64,000 nucleotides of DNA from Belnapia sp. F-4-1 (GCF_000802185.1 NZ_KN676113.1:2190819-2254818), one strand, 5' to 3'. Shown: positions 1 through 9,443, numbered from the stretch's first letter. Notes: generated by a model from the sequence alone, not told the origin. A program made the numbers and translations.

Positions 1-581
1 AGGGTGGCGGGCGGGGTGAAGCCGCCTTCCCGCGCCCGGAACACCGCCGGCGTTGCCAGGGCGAGGCCGGGATTGACCAGCAGCAGCCCGCAGGGCGGCA
101 GGGCAGGGGCCGGGGAGAGCAGCTCCCCCACGCCCTGCATCCGCATCGGGCGGGAGGCGAGGCAGACCGGCACATCCGCCCCGAGCCGCGCGCCGATCTC
201 CGCCAGCCGCGCTTCGCCGAGGCCGAGACCCCAGAGCCGGTCGAGCAGCCGCAGCGCCGCCGCCGCATCGGCCGAGCCGCCACCGATGCCGGAGGCGATG
301 GGCAGCCGCTTCGTGAGCCGCAGCGCCGCGCCGGGGGAGAGGCCGGCGGTCTCCGCCAGCGCCCGGGCCGCGCGCAGCACGAGGTTGTCCGCCTCCGCTG
401 CCAGCCCCGCGCCGAAGGGGCCATCGAGGGCGAGCGACAGCCCCTCGGCCGGCGCGGCCGCCACCTCATCCGCCGCCGGGCCGAAGACGGCGAGGCTGTC
501 GAGCAGGTGGTAGCCATCCGCCCGCCGGCCGGTGACGTGCAGGTGGAGGTTGACCTTCGCGGGCGCGGATTCGGCGGGCAT
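1..581 (-). CDS. ispE: 4-diphosphocytidyl-2-C-methyl-D-erythritol kinase (partial, C-terminus off the window)
   Basis: Phosphorylates CDP-methylerythritol in the cytosolic MEP pathway for isoprenoid precursors. The frame is open from an ATG at 581 to the window edge, giving 193 residues of a family usually about 280-300 long. The N-terminus has the [11 protein letters not shown] stretch and the GHMP-kinase ATP loop [17 protein letters not shown] near residues 94-110, both diagnostic for IspE. The ATG overlaps the stop of the upstream TPR gene as TGATG, so the two are probably translationally coupled. Identification is firm; only the end is missing. Confidence 0.95.
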   Translation of the reverse strand, partial: MPAESAPAKVNLHLHVTGRRADGYHLLDSLAVFGPAADEVAAAPAEGLSLALDGPFGAGLAAEADNLVLRAARALAETAGLSPGAALRLTKRLPIASGIGGGSADAAAALRLLDRLWGLGLGEARLAEIGARLGADVPVCLASRPMRMQGVGELLSPAPALPPCGLLLVNPGLALATPAVFRAREGGFTPPAT

Positions 582-2269
582 CAACGCTGCGCGGTGGAGG
601 CGGGGTAGCCGGGCAGGCCCTCGCGCAGCTTCTGCTGGATCTTCGGCACCTCGGCCGTCTCGGGGTCGAGGGCGAGCGCCCGGCGCCACTGGAACTGCGC
701 CTCCCGCTGCCGGCCCGAGGCCCAGTAGGCATCGCCCAGATGGTCGTTGATGACGCTGCTGCGCGGCTCCAGCTCGACCGACTTCTCCAGCCAAGTCACC
801 GCCTCCGGCAGGTTGCCGAGACGGAACAGCACCCAGCCGAGGCTGTCGGCGATGTTGCCGTCCTGCGGGCGCAGCTCCGTCGCCTGCAGCAGCATGGCCT
901 TGGCGCGGTCGAGATTCTTCCCCTGCTCGGCCCAGCTGTAGCCGAGATAATTCAGCACATAGGGCTGATTGGGCGAGAGCTCGAGCGCGCGGAGCAGATC
1001 GGCCTCGGCCGCCGCCGCCTGGCCGGAACGCTCGCGGGCGATGCCGCGGGCGTAGAAGAGCGGCCAGTCCGCCGCATCGACCGGCCCGCTGCGGCGCAAC
1101 GCCTGGTCATAGGCCTCGGCTGCCTCGGCGAAGCGCTCGTGCCGCCGCAGCAGGTCACCAAGCCGGGCCGGGGGCTGCGGCAGGGCCGGATTGGCCCCGG
1201 CGAGGCCGCGGAGCAGCGCCACCGCCTCCTCCGTCCGGGTCATCTTGTCGAGCAGGGAGGCGCGGCGAAGCGCGATCACCGGCGCCAGCGGATCGTCGCC
1301 GGCGACCTGGCCAAGCGCCGCGAGCGCTGCCTCCGGGTGGTTCTGGTCGGCCAGCGTGTCGGAAACCAGCACCAGCGCCGGGGCGAAGCCGGGCCGCAGC
1401 CGGAGGGCGAGCTGCGCCAGGATCAGCGCGAAGTCGTTGGAGCCCTGGCCGCGCAGGGCGCTGGCAAGTGCGGTATAGGCCTCGGCAATGCCATCCGCCG
1501 GCGAGGCGACGCCGCGGGCGGCCAGCGCCAGCCGCCGGTTGGCCGGGGCAGCGGCGAGGGCCGCATCCTCGCCGCTCGCCATCACCTCGTCCATCAGCCG
1601 GTTCGCCTCGTCGGCGCGGCCGGCGCGGCTCAGCACCCCGGCGGCGAGCACGGCGAGGCGCCAGGGCGGCTGCGGCTGGTCGGCGACGGCGAGGCGGGCC
1701 AGCCGTTCCGCCTCGCGCGGCTTGCCGGCGAGATCGGCGATGAGGGCGGCGTGCAGCGCGTTCAGCGCGCGCAGCCGGTTGGACTCGACCAGCGGGCGGA
1801 GGGTCGCCTGCGCCTGCTCCACCTGGCCACGGCCGAACTGCACCCAGGCCAGCATCACCGGCTGGAGCACCTGTACGGGCCCGCTGCGGTTGAGGGTGCG
1901 CAGGCGCTGCTCCGCCCGGTCCCAGCGGCCGCCCTGCACATCGCCGCCGGCAAGCAGCAGGTTGGCGGCCGGATTGTCCGGCAGGCGGCGGGCGAGGCGG
2001 TTGGCGTCCGAGCGGCCGTCGAGCAGGGCGGCGAGGAAGGCGCGGTTCAGCACCTCCGGTTGGTCCGGGTCGGCCTTCAGCGCCTCGAGCAGGCGGTCGG
2101 CGGCGGTCTTGGTATCGGTCTCGGCGGCGGCGAAGCGGCCGGTGAGGTAGGCGCCGAAATCGGGCTGGCCGGACGGGCCGGAGCCGCTGCGCGGGCCGCT
2201 GGCGGCACAGGCGGAGAGAAGCGCGGCGGCCAGGAGGGCGAGCCGGGACGGGGGACCGGGGAACTGCAT
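581..2269 (-). CDS. TPR-repeat lipoprotein
   Basis: A 562-residue protein. The start at 2269 is chosen because it places a short basic, hydrophobic leader with lipobox LLSAC about 20 residues in. An upstream in-frame ATG at 2320 would bury that signal. The rest is alanine/leucine-rich helical repeats, with clear TPR units near the C-terminus (for example [15 protein letters not shown], then [15 protein letters not shown], then [15 protein letters not shown]). Predicted to be a lipid-anchored scaffold facing the periplasm. Its stop overlaps the ispE start. TPR proteins next to ispE are common in Alphaproteobacteria, but the function is unknown. Confidence 0.85.
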   Translation of the reverse strand: MQFPGPPSRLALLAAALLSACAASGPRSGSGPSGQPDFGAYLTGRFAAAETDTKTAADRLLEALKADPDQPEVLNRAFLAALLDGRSDANRLARRLPDNPAANLLLAGGDVQGGRWDRAEQRLRTLNRSGPVQVLQPVMLAWVQFGRGQVEQAQATLRPLVESNRLRALNALHAALIADLAGKPREAERLARLAVADQPQPPWRLAVLAAGVLSRAGRADEANRLMDEVMASGEDAALAAAPANRRLALAARGVASPADGIAEAYTALASALRGQGSNDFALILAQLALRLRPGFAPALVLVSDTLADQNHPEAALAALGQVAGDDPLAPVIALRRASLLDKMTRTEEAVALLRGLAGANPALPQPPARLGDLLRRHERFAEAAEAYDQALRRSGPVDAADWPLFYARGIARERSGQAAAAEADLLRALELSPNQPYVLNYLGYSWAEQGKNLDRAKAMLLQATELRPQDGNIADSLGWVLFRLGNLPEAVTWLEKSVELEPRSSVINDHLGDAYWASGRQREAQFQWRRALALDPETAEVPKIQQKLREGLPGYPASTAQR

Positions 2270-2531
2270 CGGCGCCGAGGCTAGAACAGATTGCCGCGCG
2301 GCGGTATCGCCCCGTGGCACGGGCGCCGCAGCCGGCGCTTGTTGCGAAATTGCACCAGAACCTGTCCGTCGTACTGCGGATGGGCTCGGCGACCGCCTGC
2401 CGTCGCCGGGGGTGCATACCGGTCAGCCCGCCCTCCGGCGAGGCCGCACGCCCGATATCCGCGTGGTCCATGCCGGTGGCCGGGCACTGGAGCGGCGCGG
2501 CGTCGAGACTGCCCAGTGCGCGGGCTGAACG

Positions 2532-3164
2532 TCAGGTGAGCCGCCCGTAGTCGCCGAACTGCGCGAAGACCTCGCCCAACTCGGCCTCGGTCAGCAGCGC
2601 GGGCGGCAGGCCGGCGGCGCGGAGGGCGAGGTATTGCCGCGCCAGGTTCTCCACCTCCATCGCCAGCGTCCGTGCGCCGGCGAGCGTCCGCCCGAGCGCG
2701 ACGGCGCCGTGATTGGCCAGCAGCGCGGCCCGCCTGCCCTCCAGCGCCGCGACGCAGGCCTCGGCCAGTGCCGCCGTGCCGAAGGTGGCATAGGCCGAGC
2801 AGCGGATATCGGCGCCGCCGCCGAGGGCGATCATGTAGTGGAAGGGCGGGATGGGTTGCCGCGCGCAGGAGAGGGCGGTGGCGAAGGGGCTGTGGGTATG
2901 CACCACCGCCCCCGCCTCCGGCCGCGCCGCATAGATCGCCGCATGCAGCCGCCATTCGGAGGAGGGACGGCGATGGCCGGCGAGGATGCGGCCGTCGAGG
3001 GCGACTTCGACCAGGTCCACCGGTGCCGTCTCCGCATAGGGCAGGCCCGCCGGGGTGATGAGGCAGCCGCGCGCCGTGCGGACCGAGAGGTTGCCCGACT
3101 TGCTCGGCATGAAGCCGAGCGCGTCCAGCGCCCGCGCCGCGGCGATGATCTCCCCTGCTGCCAT
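2532..3164 (-). CDS. Class II aldolase/adducin family protein
   Basis: A 210-residue protein matching the class II (zinc-dependent) aldolase fold, whose members cleave or decarboxylate sugar phosphates (FucA, AraD, MtnB types; FucA is about 215 residues). Visible motifs are SKSGNLSVR near the N-terminus (phosphate/substrate loop), VVHTHSPFAT with the paired zinc histidines, and LLANHGAV containing another conserved His. The start at 3164 gives the usual family length and is preceded by a CAGGG-like ribosome site. The neighbours give no sugar pathway, so the substrate is not assigned. Confidence 0.85.
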   Translation of the reverse strand: MAAGEIIAAARALDALGFMPSKSGNLSVRTARGCLITPAGLPYAETAPVDLVEVALDGRILAGHRRPSSEWRLHAAIYAARPEAGAVVHTHSPFATALSCARQPIPPFHYMIALGGGADIRCSAYATFGTAALAEACVAALEGRRAALLANHGAVALGRTLAGARTLAMEVENLARQYLALRAAGLPPALLTEAELGEVFAQFGDYGRLT

Positions 3165-3211
3165 GCCCTGGCCCTGCCCGTTGCGCGCGCATGAAAGCAC
3201 GGCGCGCGCGC

Positions 3212-4327
3212 TCAGGGCAGCGGCGCGGTGCGGTAGAGCGTGACCCGCAGCCCGCCATGCGGCACCGGCGAGCCGGGCGGAAGGAAGGGCAGGCCGGTGG
3301 CATGGGCGAGCCTCGGCTCGCTGGCAACCAGCCCGACGCGCCAGCCGGCGAAGCGGCTCCGCAGCACCTGCCCCATCGCGCGGTAGAGCGGGAGCAGCGC
3401 CTGCCGCTCGCCGATGCGGCTGCCATAGGGGGGGTTGATCACCACGAGCCCCGGTTTGCCCTCGGGCGGAGCGATCTCGCTGATCGTCGCCTGACGGAAA
3501 TCGGCGATGCCGGTGACGCCGGCGCGGGCGGCATTCGCCTGGCTCATGGCGACGGCGCCGGCATCGCGGTCGCTGCCGTGGCAATGGGCGGCGGGCGCCC
3601 GCTCGCTCCGCACCGCCCGCATGCGCGCCCAGGCCTCCGCATCGAAGGTGGCGAGTTGCTCGAAGGCGAAGTGCCGGGCGCGGCCAGGGTTGAGCCTTGC
3701 CGCGATCTCCGCCCCCTCGATGACGAAGGTGCCGGAGCCACACATCGGGTCGAGCAACGGCTCGGTGCCGTCGAAGCCGCATTGCCGGAGGAAGAGCGAG
3801 GCCATCGTTTCCCGCATCGGCGCCGGGTTGACCGCCTCCTTGTAGCCACGCTTGTGCAGCGGCTCGCCGGAGGTGTCGACGCTCAGGGTGCAGATGTCGC
3901 GCTCGATCCGCGCCCGCACCAGCACCCCGCCCTCCGCTGCCTCCGGGGCGCCGAGCGTCTCGCGGATGGCGGTGGCGATCCGCTCGGCCGCGGCGCCGCT
4001 GTGGTAGATGCGCGACCCGGCGCAGGAGGCCTCCACCCGGAAGGGCACGTCCGGCCGCAGCACGCTGCCCCAGGCGACGCGGCGGGCGCGGGCATCGAGC
4101 TGGGCGAGATGCGTCACGGGGAAGGCGTCGAGCCGCGCTAGCACCCGCCCGGCGCCGCGGATCCAGAGATTGGCCCGCCAGACCTCCGGCCAGCCGCCGC
4201 GGAGGACGACGCCGCCCGGCACCGGCCTCGGCTGGCGGAACCCCTTGCCCTGCACCTCGGCACAGAGCACCGGCTCCAGCCCCGGCGCGGTGGCGAGAAA
4301 GATCTCGAAATTATCCGCGGCCGTCAT
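3212..4327 (-). CDS. THUMP-domain class I SAM-dependent RNA methyltransferase (RlmL N-half type)
   Basis: A 371-residue protein. The N-terminal half resembles the THUMP RNA-binding domain (LEPVLCAEVQGKGF, then ARIERDICTLSVDTSGE). The C-terminal half is a Rossmann methyltransferase with the SAM site LLDPMCGSGTFVIEGAEIA and the catalytic NPPYG tetrad, which is typical of N2-guanine methylation in 23S rRNA. The start at 4327 (MTAADNFEIFL) matches the usual family opening. It lies 22 nt downstream of the glycosyltransferase-like gene on the same strand, so cotranscription is likely. The exact modified base is unknown. Confidence 0.88.
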   Translation of the reverse strand: MTAADNFEIFLATAPGLEPVLCAEVQGKGFRQPRPVPGGVVLRGGWPEVWRANLWIRGAGRVLARLDAFPVTHLAQLDARARRVAWGSVLRPDVPFRVEASCAGSRIYHSGAAAERIATAIRETLGAPEAAEGGVLVRARIERDICTLSVDTSGEPLHKRGYKEAVNPAPMRETMASLFLRQCGFDGTEPLLDPMCGSGTFVIEGAEIAARLNPGRARHFAFEQLATFDAEAWARMRAVRSERAPAAHCHGSDRDAGAVAMSQANAARAGVTGIADFRQATISEIAPPEGKPGLVVINPPYGSRIGERQALLPLYRAMGQVLRSRFAGWRVGLVASEPRLAHATGLPFLPPGSPVPHGGLRVTLYRTAPLP

Positions 4328-4349
4328 CGGGCCCGCATGGTGACGGCGC

Positions 4350-5186
4350 TCATACCAGGACCGGGCGCGGCCGCAGCGCCTCGGGCGAGGGGATGGCCTC
4401 CAGCGCCAGCCGTCGCCGGGCGAGCCAGTCGAAGAACCCTTCGCCCGGTCCTGCCTGCCGCGCCAGCCAGTCGCGCAGCAGGGGCTGCGCGAATTCAGGC
4501 AAGGTTTCCCGCCCGGCCAGGGCGGCCTCCTCGATCCGCGCCCGCGCGGCGCGCAGCCGGCGGCGCCAGCCTTCGCCGAGGCGCTGCGGCAGGGGCTGCC
4601 AGCTCGCCTCCTCGGCCACGGTGATGCGGTCGCCGAGCCGGCGGGCGAGGACAGGGTGGATGCGCTCCAGCCCGACCGGCAGCCGCATCCCCTCGGCCGC
4701 CAGCGCCTCGACCCAGCGGCCGCGCAGTGCGTGCAGCGTGCCATGCAATTGGCCGCCGCGTCGCAGTCGGGTCCGCCGCGCCGCCGCATCCCGGCCTTCC
4801 GAGGGGAGGGCGGTCGCCGCCTCGGCCCTCGGCTCCACCGCGAGCGCGGCAGCCAGGGATTGCAGCGCCTCCGGCCCGATTTCGGCATGGTCCTCGAGGA
4901 AGACATGCATCGACGCCTGCGGCCGCAGCGCATGGACATACTGGTTCCAGGCATTCGCCCGGTCGCCCTGCGGCAGGGCATAGAGGCGGAGGCCCGGCGC
5001 CGCGCCGCCCAGCCGTCCGGCCAGCGCCGCCGCCTCCCGCTCGCTGCCGCGCAGCAGCACGGTCACCCGCGCGTCGCGGCCCTCGGCGGCCCGGCGGATG
5101 GCGGCGAGGCAGCGGGCCAGGCGCGCGGCCTCGCCCCGGGTGAACAGGACGATGCTCCAGTCGCAGGCATCGGTGGCGGCGGTCAT
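4350..5186 (-). CDS. Glycosyltransferase-like protein (GT-A / family 2 type)
   Basis: A 278-residue protein that opens like a family-2 glycosyltransferase: WSIVLFTRGEAARLARCL, then a second strand VTVLLRGS, then GDRANAWNQYVHAL. The usual acidic metal-binding strand appears as HVFLEDHAEIGPEAL, so the DxD motif reads EDH and may be degenerate. No membrane segment or signal peptide is visible. Cytosolic sugar transfer is possible, but the donor and acceptor are unknown and a non-catalytic role cannot be excluded. Confidence 0.6.
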   Translation of the reverse strand: MTAATDACDWSIVLFTRGEAARLARCLAAIRRAAEGRDARVTVLLRGSEREAAALAGRLGGAAPGLRLYALPQGDRANAWNQYVHALRPQASMHVFLEDHAEIGPEALQSLAAALAVEPRAEAATALPSEGRDAAARRTRLRRGGQLHGTLHALRGRWVEALAAEGMRLPVGLERIHPVLARRLGDRITVAEEASWQPLPQRLGEGWRRRLRAARARIEEAALAGRETLPEFAQPLLRDWLARQAGPGEGFFDWLARRRLALEAIPSPEALRPRPVLV

Positions 5187-5326
5187 GGTCTACCCCGGTT
5201 GGAAGGCACGCAGTCTGCCGGGGACATATTGGCGAATTGCGACCAAGCCAGGGCAGGCCGGCGCCCCGCTGCATCCCGGCCCCCGGCTCCCTATATCGGG
5301 CGCAAGCTGAGATAAGGAGGCGCGCG

Positions 5327-5887
5327 ATGAGCGGCACGGAACTGGCAACCGAAACTGCGACCCTGGGCGGCGGATGCTTCTGGTGCCTCGACGCGGTCTA
5401 CCGCGACCTGCGCGGCGTCTCGCGGGTCGTCTCCGGTTATGCCGGTGGCCACACCGAGAACCCGTCCTATGAGGAGGTCTGCGGCAAGAAGACCGGCCAT
5501 GCCGAGGTGGTGCAGGTCACTTTCGACCCAGCCCAGGTCTCCTATGCCGATCTGCTGCGGGTCTTCTTCACCATCCATGACCCGACCACCAAGGACCGGC
5601 AGGGCGCCGATGTGGGGCCGCAATACCGCTCCGTCATCCTGACCCATTCGCCGGAGCAGGCGAAGGTCGCCGCCGAGGTGATGGCGGAAATCGGCGCGAG
5701 CAACATCTGGGACGCCCCGCTGGTGACCGAGGTGCAGCCGCTCGACCGGTTCTGGCCCGGCGAAGCGGAGCATCAGGACTATTTCGCTCGCACCCCCTGG
5801 AGCGGCTACTGCCGCGTCGTCATCGCGCCGAAGGTCGCCAAATTCCGCAAGGTCTATGCCGACCGGCTGAAGCGCCCGGCGGCGTAA
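5327..5887 (+). CDS. msrA: Peptide-methionine (S)-S-oxide reductase MsrA
   Basis: Reduces methionine-S-sulfoxide in proteins, an oxidative-stress repair step driven by thioredoxin. A 186-residue protein with the active-site motif GGGCFWCLDA (Cys17), the SGYAGGHTENPSYEEVC block and the TEVQPLDRFWPGEAEHQDYF block, all characteristic of MsrA. The start at 5327 follows a perfect AAGGAGG at 5314-5320 with 6-nt spacing. The msrB gene follows after 12 nt with its own ribosome site, forming a two-gene repair operon. Confidence 0.97.
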   Translation: MSGTELATETATLGGGCFWCLDAVYRDLRGVSRVVSGYAGGHTENPSYEEVCGKKTGHAEVVQVTFDPAQVSYADLLRVFFTIHDPTTKDRQGADVGPQYRSVILTHSPEQAKVAAEVMAEIGASNIWDAPLVTEVQPLDRFWPGEAEHQDYFARTPWSGYCRVVIAPKVAKFRKVYADRLKRPAA

Positions 5888-5899
5888 GGAGAACGAGCC

Positions 5900-6337
5900 A
5901 TGTCCCTCTTCCGCAAGGAACCCGCCCCCGAGGCCGACTACCCGGTGCAGAAAAGCGCCGCCGAATGGCGCGCCAGCCTCTCGCCCGAGGCCTATCGCGT
6001 GCTGCGCGAGCACGGCACGGAGCGCCCCGGCACCAGCCCGCTGAATGCGGAGAAGCGCCCCGGCACCTTCGCCTGCGCCGGCTGCGGCACGCCGCTCTTC
6101 GAATCCGGCACCAAATTCGAGAGCGGCACCGGCTGGCCGAGCTTCTTCGCCCCGATCGAGGGCAATGTCGGCACCACCACCGACCGCAGCTTCTTCATGA
6201 CCCGGACGGAGGTGCATTGCGCGAAGTGCGGCGGCCATCTCGGCCATGTCTTCCCGGACGGGCCGGCGCCGACCGGCCTCCGCTACTGCATGAACGGCGT
6301 CTCGCTGCGCTTCGAACCCGTTTCGGCCGGGGGTTGA
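5900..6337 (+). CDS. msrB: Peptide-methionine (R)-S-oxide reductase MsrB
   Basis: Reduces the R epimer of methionine sulfoxide, complementing MsrA. A 145-residue protein with two zinc-binding CxxC pairs (CAGC and CAKC), the FESGTGWPSFF block, GHVFPDGPAPTGLRYCMNG with the catalytic Cys, and SLRFEP near the end. It has the expected length. An AAGGAG at 5886-5891 supports the ATG at 5900. The stop is followed by about 80 nt and then a palindromic element that may end the transcript. Confidence 0.96.
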   Translation: MSLFRKEPAPEADYPVQKSAAEWRASLSPEAYRVLREHGTERPGTSPLNAEKRPGTFACAGCGTPLFESGTKFESGTGWPSFFAPIEGNVGTTTDRSFFMTRTEVHCAKCGGHLGHVFPDGPAPTGLRYCMNGVSLRFEPVSAGG

Positions 6338-6419
6338 ACGACTATCAACTTGCCATTTACCGAGCCGCGCTGAATTCCTGGGCGACCCAGTCCTAAGGCA
6401 CCCAGAATGCGGCTCCCGA

Positions 6420-6464
6420 GCATTTTCAAGTCCGGCGCGAAGCGCCGGACAACCCGGAAAATGC
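6420..6464. repeat. Long imperfect palindrome (REP-like element or bidirectional terminator)
   Basis: A perfect 9-bp stem, GTCCGGCGC (6430-6438) with GCGCCGGAC (6442-6450), closes on a GAA loop. Outside it, GCATTTTC (6420-6427) pairs with GAAAATGC (6457-6464). The whole 45-bp unit could fold as a cruciform or transcript hairpin. It lies just after msrB. This form resembles the short palindromic repeats dispersed in alphaproteobacterial genomes, but only one copy is in view. Confidence 0.6.
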
Positions 6465-7648
6465 GACCAGACAACAGGCCAGAGCGGGCCCGGCCGTGCG
6501 GGCCCCGGCCGCGGCCGCTCTGGCCCATGGCTCTCGCCCTGGCCCTTGCCCTGCCGGGCCTCGCCCAGGCCAACCTGATCTATGTCCTCAACTCGGCCGA
6601 TGCCTCCATCAGCGTGGTGGACAGCATCAGCCGGGAAGAGGTGCGGCGCATCCCCGTGCTGCGGGAGGTGCATCACCTCATCCTCACCCCCGACCGGCGT
6701 GAACTGATGATCGGCGATTCGGGCGGCAACGAGCTGCTCTTCCTCGATCCCGCCACGGCCGAGGTGACCCGGCGCGAGCGTTTCAGCAACCCCTACCACA
6801 TGGAGCACAGCCCGGACGGGCGGTACCTGGTGGTCACCAGCCTGCGCCGCGACCAGGTCGACATCTACGAGGCCGGCAGCCGCACCCTGCTCGCCCGGCT
6901 CAAGGTGCCGGACAAGCCGAGCCACCTCGCCTTCTCGCCCGACAGCAAATTCGCCTATGTCACCCTCCAGGGCGCGCGGCGGCTGATGGCCATCGACCTC
7001 GCCGAGCGGAAGCCCGCCTGGTCCGTCGAGGTCGGCTCGCAGCCGGCGGGCGTCATCTGGAACAACGGTCGGCTGCTGGTCGGCATCATGGGTTCCGACT
7101 ACGTGGCCGTCGTCAATCCGGTCGAGGCGAAGCTTGAGCGCACCGTCTTCATCGGCCGCGGCGCCCATACCATCTTCCCCGCGCCCGATGGCCGTGCGCT
7201 CTACGTCACCAGCCGCGTCGACAGCCGCATCACCGTGCTCGACCCGCAGACGCTGGAGCCGAAGGCGCGCTGGGACATCCCCGGCGGGCCGGACTGCATT
7301 GCCTTCGACCCCGAGGGCAGGATGTGGGTGACGCTGCGCTGGATCGCCAAGGTCGCGGTGGTGGACACGGCGACGGGCCAAGCCGAGACCATCCCCGTCG
7401 GCCGCTCGCCGCACGGCATCTTCGTCCAGCCGCGGCGCGAGCCGATGGCCCCCGTGCCGAGCGCCGGCCTGCCCGCCCCCCGCCCCGCCACCGCCGCGAG
7501 CGAGCCGGAGGATCTCCAGGCCGAAGGCGCGGTCCAGCCGGTGAGCGCGACGCCGGTCGCGCCGTCCCCCGTCCCCGCCGCCGTCACGCCGCCGCCCGCC
7601 GCGCCTGCCGAGGCCGCATCCTGGTGGCGGCAATGGCTGCGCCGGTGA
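6461..7648 (+). CDS. YVTN-type beta-propeller repeat protein, exported
   Basis: A beta-propeller protein with repeated strands such as NLIYVLNSADASISVVD, HMEHSPDGRYLVVTS, HLAFSPDSKFAYVT and GPDCIAFDPEGRMWVT, typical of the YVTN/lactonase-like family. A hydrophobic leader (MALALALALPGLAQA) indicates secretion to the periplasm. The start is uncertain. An ATG at 6407 lies before the palindrome; the ATG at 6461 sits inside its outer arm; an ATG at 6527 opens directly on the signal peptide and may be the true one. The C-terminal 80 residues are Pro/Ala-rich. It overlaps the deacetylase gene by 16 nt. Function unknown. Confidence 0.8.
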   Translation: MRPDNRPERARPCGPRPRPLWPMALALALALPGLAQANLIYVLNSADASISVVDSISREEVRRIPVLREVHHLILTPDRRELMIGDSGGNELLFLDPATAEVTRRERFSNPYHMEHSPDGRYLVVTSLRRDQVDIYEAGSRTLLARLKVPDKPSHLAFSPDSKFAYVTLQGARRLMAIDLAERKPAWSVEVGSQPAGVIWNNGRLLVGIMGSDYVAVVNPVEAKLERTVFIGRGAHTIFPAPDGRALYVTSRVDSRITVLDPQTLEPKARWDIPGGPDCIAFDPEGRMWVTLRWIAKVAVVDTATGQAETIPVGRSPHGIFVQPRREPMAPVPSAGLPAPRPATAASEPEDLQAEGAVQPVSATPVAPSPVPAAVTPPPAAPAEAASWWRQWLRR

Positions 7649-8391
7649 GGCGGCGCGCGCTGCTCGGCGGCCTCGGCGGGCTGCCATTTGCCGCGGCCGC
7701 CCAGCAACCGGCCTGCCGCGGCACCGTCTACCTCACCATCGACACCGGCTGGAGCCGCGAGGCGGAGGAGATCGCCGCCATCCTCCGCCGCCGCGACGTC
7801 CGCGCCACGCTCTTCCTCGCCGACGAGCCGACCTTCCGTGGCGACCGCACCCTGGACGATAGCTGGGCACCCTTCTGGCGCGCCCGCGCGGCCGAGGGCC
7901 ACGCCTTCGCCAGCCACACCTGGCGCCACTGGTACTTCCGCGGCGACCCGGCGCCGGGCCAGGTCCGCTACGCCAACCGCACCGGCCCGGGGAGCGAGGT
8001 GCTCGATCAGCGCGCCCTTTGCGCCGAGCTGGAACGCCCCATCGCCCGCCTGCGCCAGATGGCGCCCGAGGCCCGCATCCTGCCGCTCTGGCGCGCGCCC
8101 GGCGGGCGGACGACGCCGAATGCCGTTGCGCTTGCCGCCGCCTGCGGCCTCCGCCACCAGGGCTGGACCGCGCGTGGCTTCTGGGGCGACGACCTGGACA
8201 GCGCCGCCCATCCCAATGCGACGCTGGCCCGCCGCGCCATCGAGTCCACCCGCGACGGCGAGGTGGTGGTGCTGCACTGGGGCATCCGCAGCCGCCAGGA
8301 CCCCTTCGCCCATGTGCTGGAGGAGGTGATCGCCGGCCTCCAGGCGCGCGGCCTGTGCTTCGCCACCCTGCCGCCGCAAGGCAAGGCCTGA
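7633..8391 (+). CDS. Polysaccharide deacetylase (NodB-homology, CE4) family protein
   Basis: A 252-residue protein. The start at 7633 gives a leader with RRRALLGGLGGLPFAAAA, a Tat- or Sec-type export signal. The NodB fold is supported by YLTIDTGWS (motif 1), SHTWRHWYF with HxxxH (motif 2, metal ligands), LPLWRAPGG (motif 3) and VVVLHWG (motif 5). Motif 1 reads DTG instead of the common DDG, so one acidic residue is replaced. Activity on N-acetyl or O-acetyl groups of a cell-surface glycan is plausible but unproven. It overlaps the upstream propeller gene and is 4 nt from the next gene. Confidence 0.82.
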   Translation: MAAPVRRRALLGGLGGLPFAAAAQQPACRGTVYLTIDTGWSREAEEIAAILRRRDVRATLFLADEPTFRGDRTLDDSWAPFWRARAAEGHAFASHTWRHWYFRGDPAPGQVRYANRTGPGSEVLDQRALCAELERPIARLRQMAPEARILPLWRAPGGRTTPNAVALAAACGLRHQGWTARGFWGDDLDSAAHPNATLARRAIESTRDGEVVVLHWGIRSRQDPFAHVLEEVIAGLQARGLCFATLPPQGKA

Positions 8392-8395
8392 AACC

Positions 8396-9340
8396 ATGGA
8401 TGCTTTCAACACCGCCTGGGCCGCCGTCACCGGCTGGCTCTTCGAGACGCTCGTGCAGCCCGCCTTCTACGCCCTCGGCCTGATGGACTGGGCGGAGGAT
8501 GCCTATGACTGGCTGGATTTCGGCCTCTACGGGCTGCTGACCATCGCCGTGGTCTATCTGGTCTGCCGGCCGCTCGAGGCCTGGCGGCCGGTCGAGCCGG
8601 TGGCCGACCGCCGCGCCGTCCGCACCGACATGGTCTATACCTTTCTCGCCCGGCTCGGCGTGCTGCCGCTGGTCGCCTTCGTGCTGCTGGCCTCGCTGCA
8701 ATCCCGCTGGGAGGGCTGGCTGACCGAGGCGGGGCTGCTGCCGCCGACGCTGGAGGAGCTGTTCCCCCCGCTCCGCGCCTCGCCGCTGCTCGCCTTCCTC
8801 GTCTATGTCGTGGTGCTGGATTTCGGCGAGTACTGGCGCCACCGCGCGCAGCACGGCTTCCGCTGGTGGTGGGCGCTGCACGCCATCCACCACGCCCAGC
8901 GGCAGATGACCTTCTGGACCGACGACCGCAACCACATCCTCGACGATGTGCTGGCGGCGCTCTGGTTCGGCGGCATCGCGTTGCTGATCGGCGTGCCGCC
9001 GGGGCAGTTCCCCCTCATCCTGCTGGTGCTGCGCCTTGCCGAGAGCATGAGCCACGCCAATGTCCGCCTCAGCTATGGCCGGCTGGGGGAGCGGCTGATC
9101 GTCTCGCCCCGCTTCCACCGGCTGCACCATGGCGAGCTATCGGCCGGGGCGACAGGCAAGAATTTCGCCGTGCTGCTGCCGGTTTGGGACTGGATCTTCG
9201 GCACCGCCGACTGGAACCGGGGTGCCTTTCCCCGCACCGGAGCGCCCGGCATGGACGAGGCGATGGCGACCGGCGGCTGGCTTCGCCAGCAATGGGTGGG
9301 CTTCCGCCGGGTGGCGCTGGCACTTGCCGGACGCGACTAG
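8396..9340 (+). CDS. Sterol desaturase / fatty acid hydroxylase superfamily membrane protein
   Basis: A 314-residue integral membrane protein. Hydrophobic helices lie near residues 40-60, 80-105 and 190-215. The di-iron histidine clusters HRAQH, HAIHHAQ and HRLHHG, spaced as in this superfamily, define a non-haem di-iron oxygenase acting on a lipid such as a fatty acid, carotenoid or sterol-like molecule. The substrate cannot be told from sequence. Only 4 nt separate it from the deacetylase, so the propeller, deacetylase and hydroxylase probably form one operon. Confidence 0.88.
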   Translation: MDAFNTAWAAVTGWLFETLVQPAFYALGLMDWAEDAYDWLDFGLYGLLTIAVVYLVCRPLEAWRPVEPVADRRAVRTDMVYTFLARLGVLPLVAFVLLASLQSRWEGWLTEAGLLPPTLEELFPPLRASPLLAFLVYVVVLDFGEYWRHRAQHGFRWWWALHAIHHAQRQMTFWTDDRNHILDDVLAALWFGGIALLIGVPPGQFPLILLVLRLAESMSHANVRLSYGRLGERLIVSPRFHRLHHGELSAGATGKNFAVLLPVWDWIFGTADWNRGAFPRTGAPGMDEAMATGGWLRQQWVGFRRVALALAGRD

Positions 9341-9443
9341 GACAAAGCCGGAGGCCGCTCCGGGTCCGACGGTACGGAGGGCGATTTCGGACGTGACGCG
9401 GCGCGGCTATGCTGGTGGCCGTTCTGCCGCAGGAGGGCTCACC

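Noticed and set aside
740-2284. Long plus-strand open frame of 514 codons opposite the TPR gene
   Set aside because: It is a mirror frame of the TPR lipoprotein. It has no ribosome site and reads as low-complexity Arg/Ala/Gly/Gln; GC-rich DNA gives many such frames.
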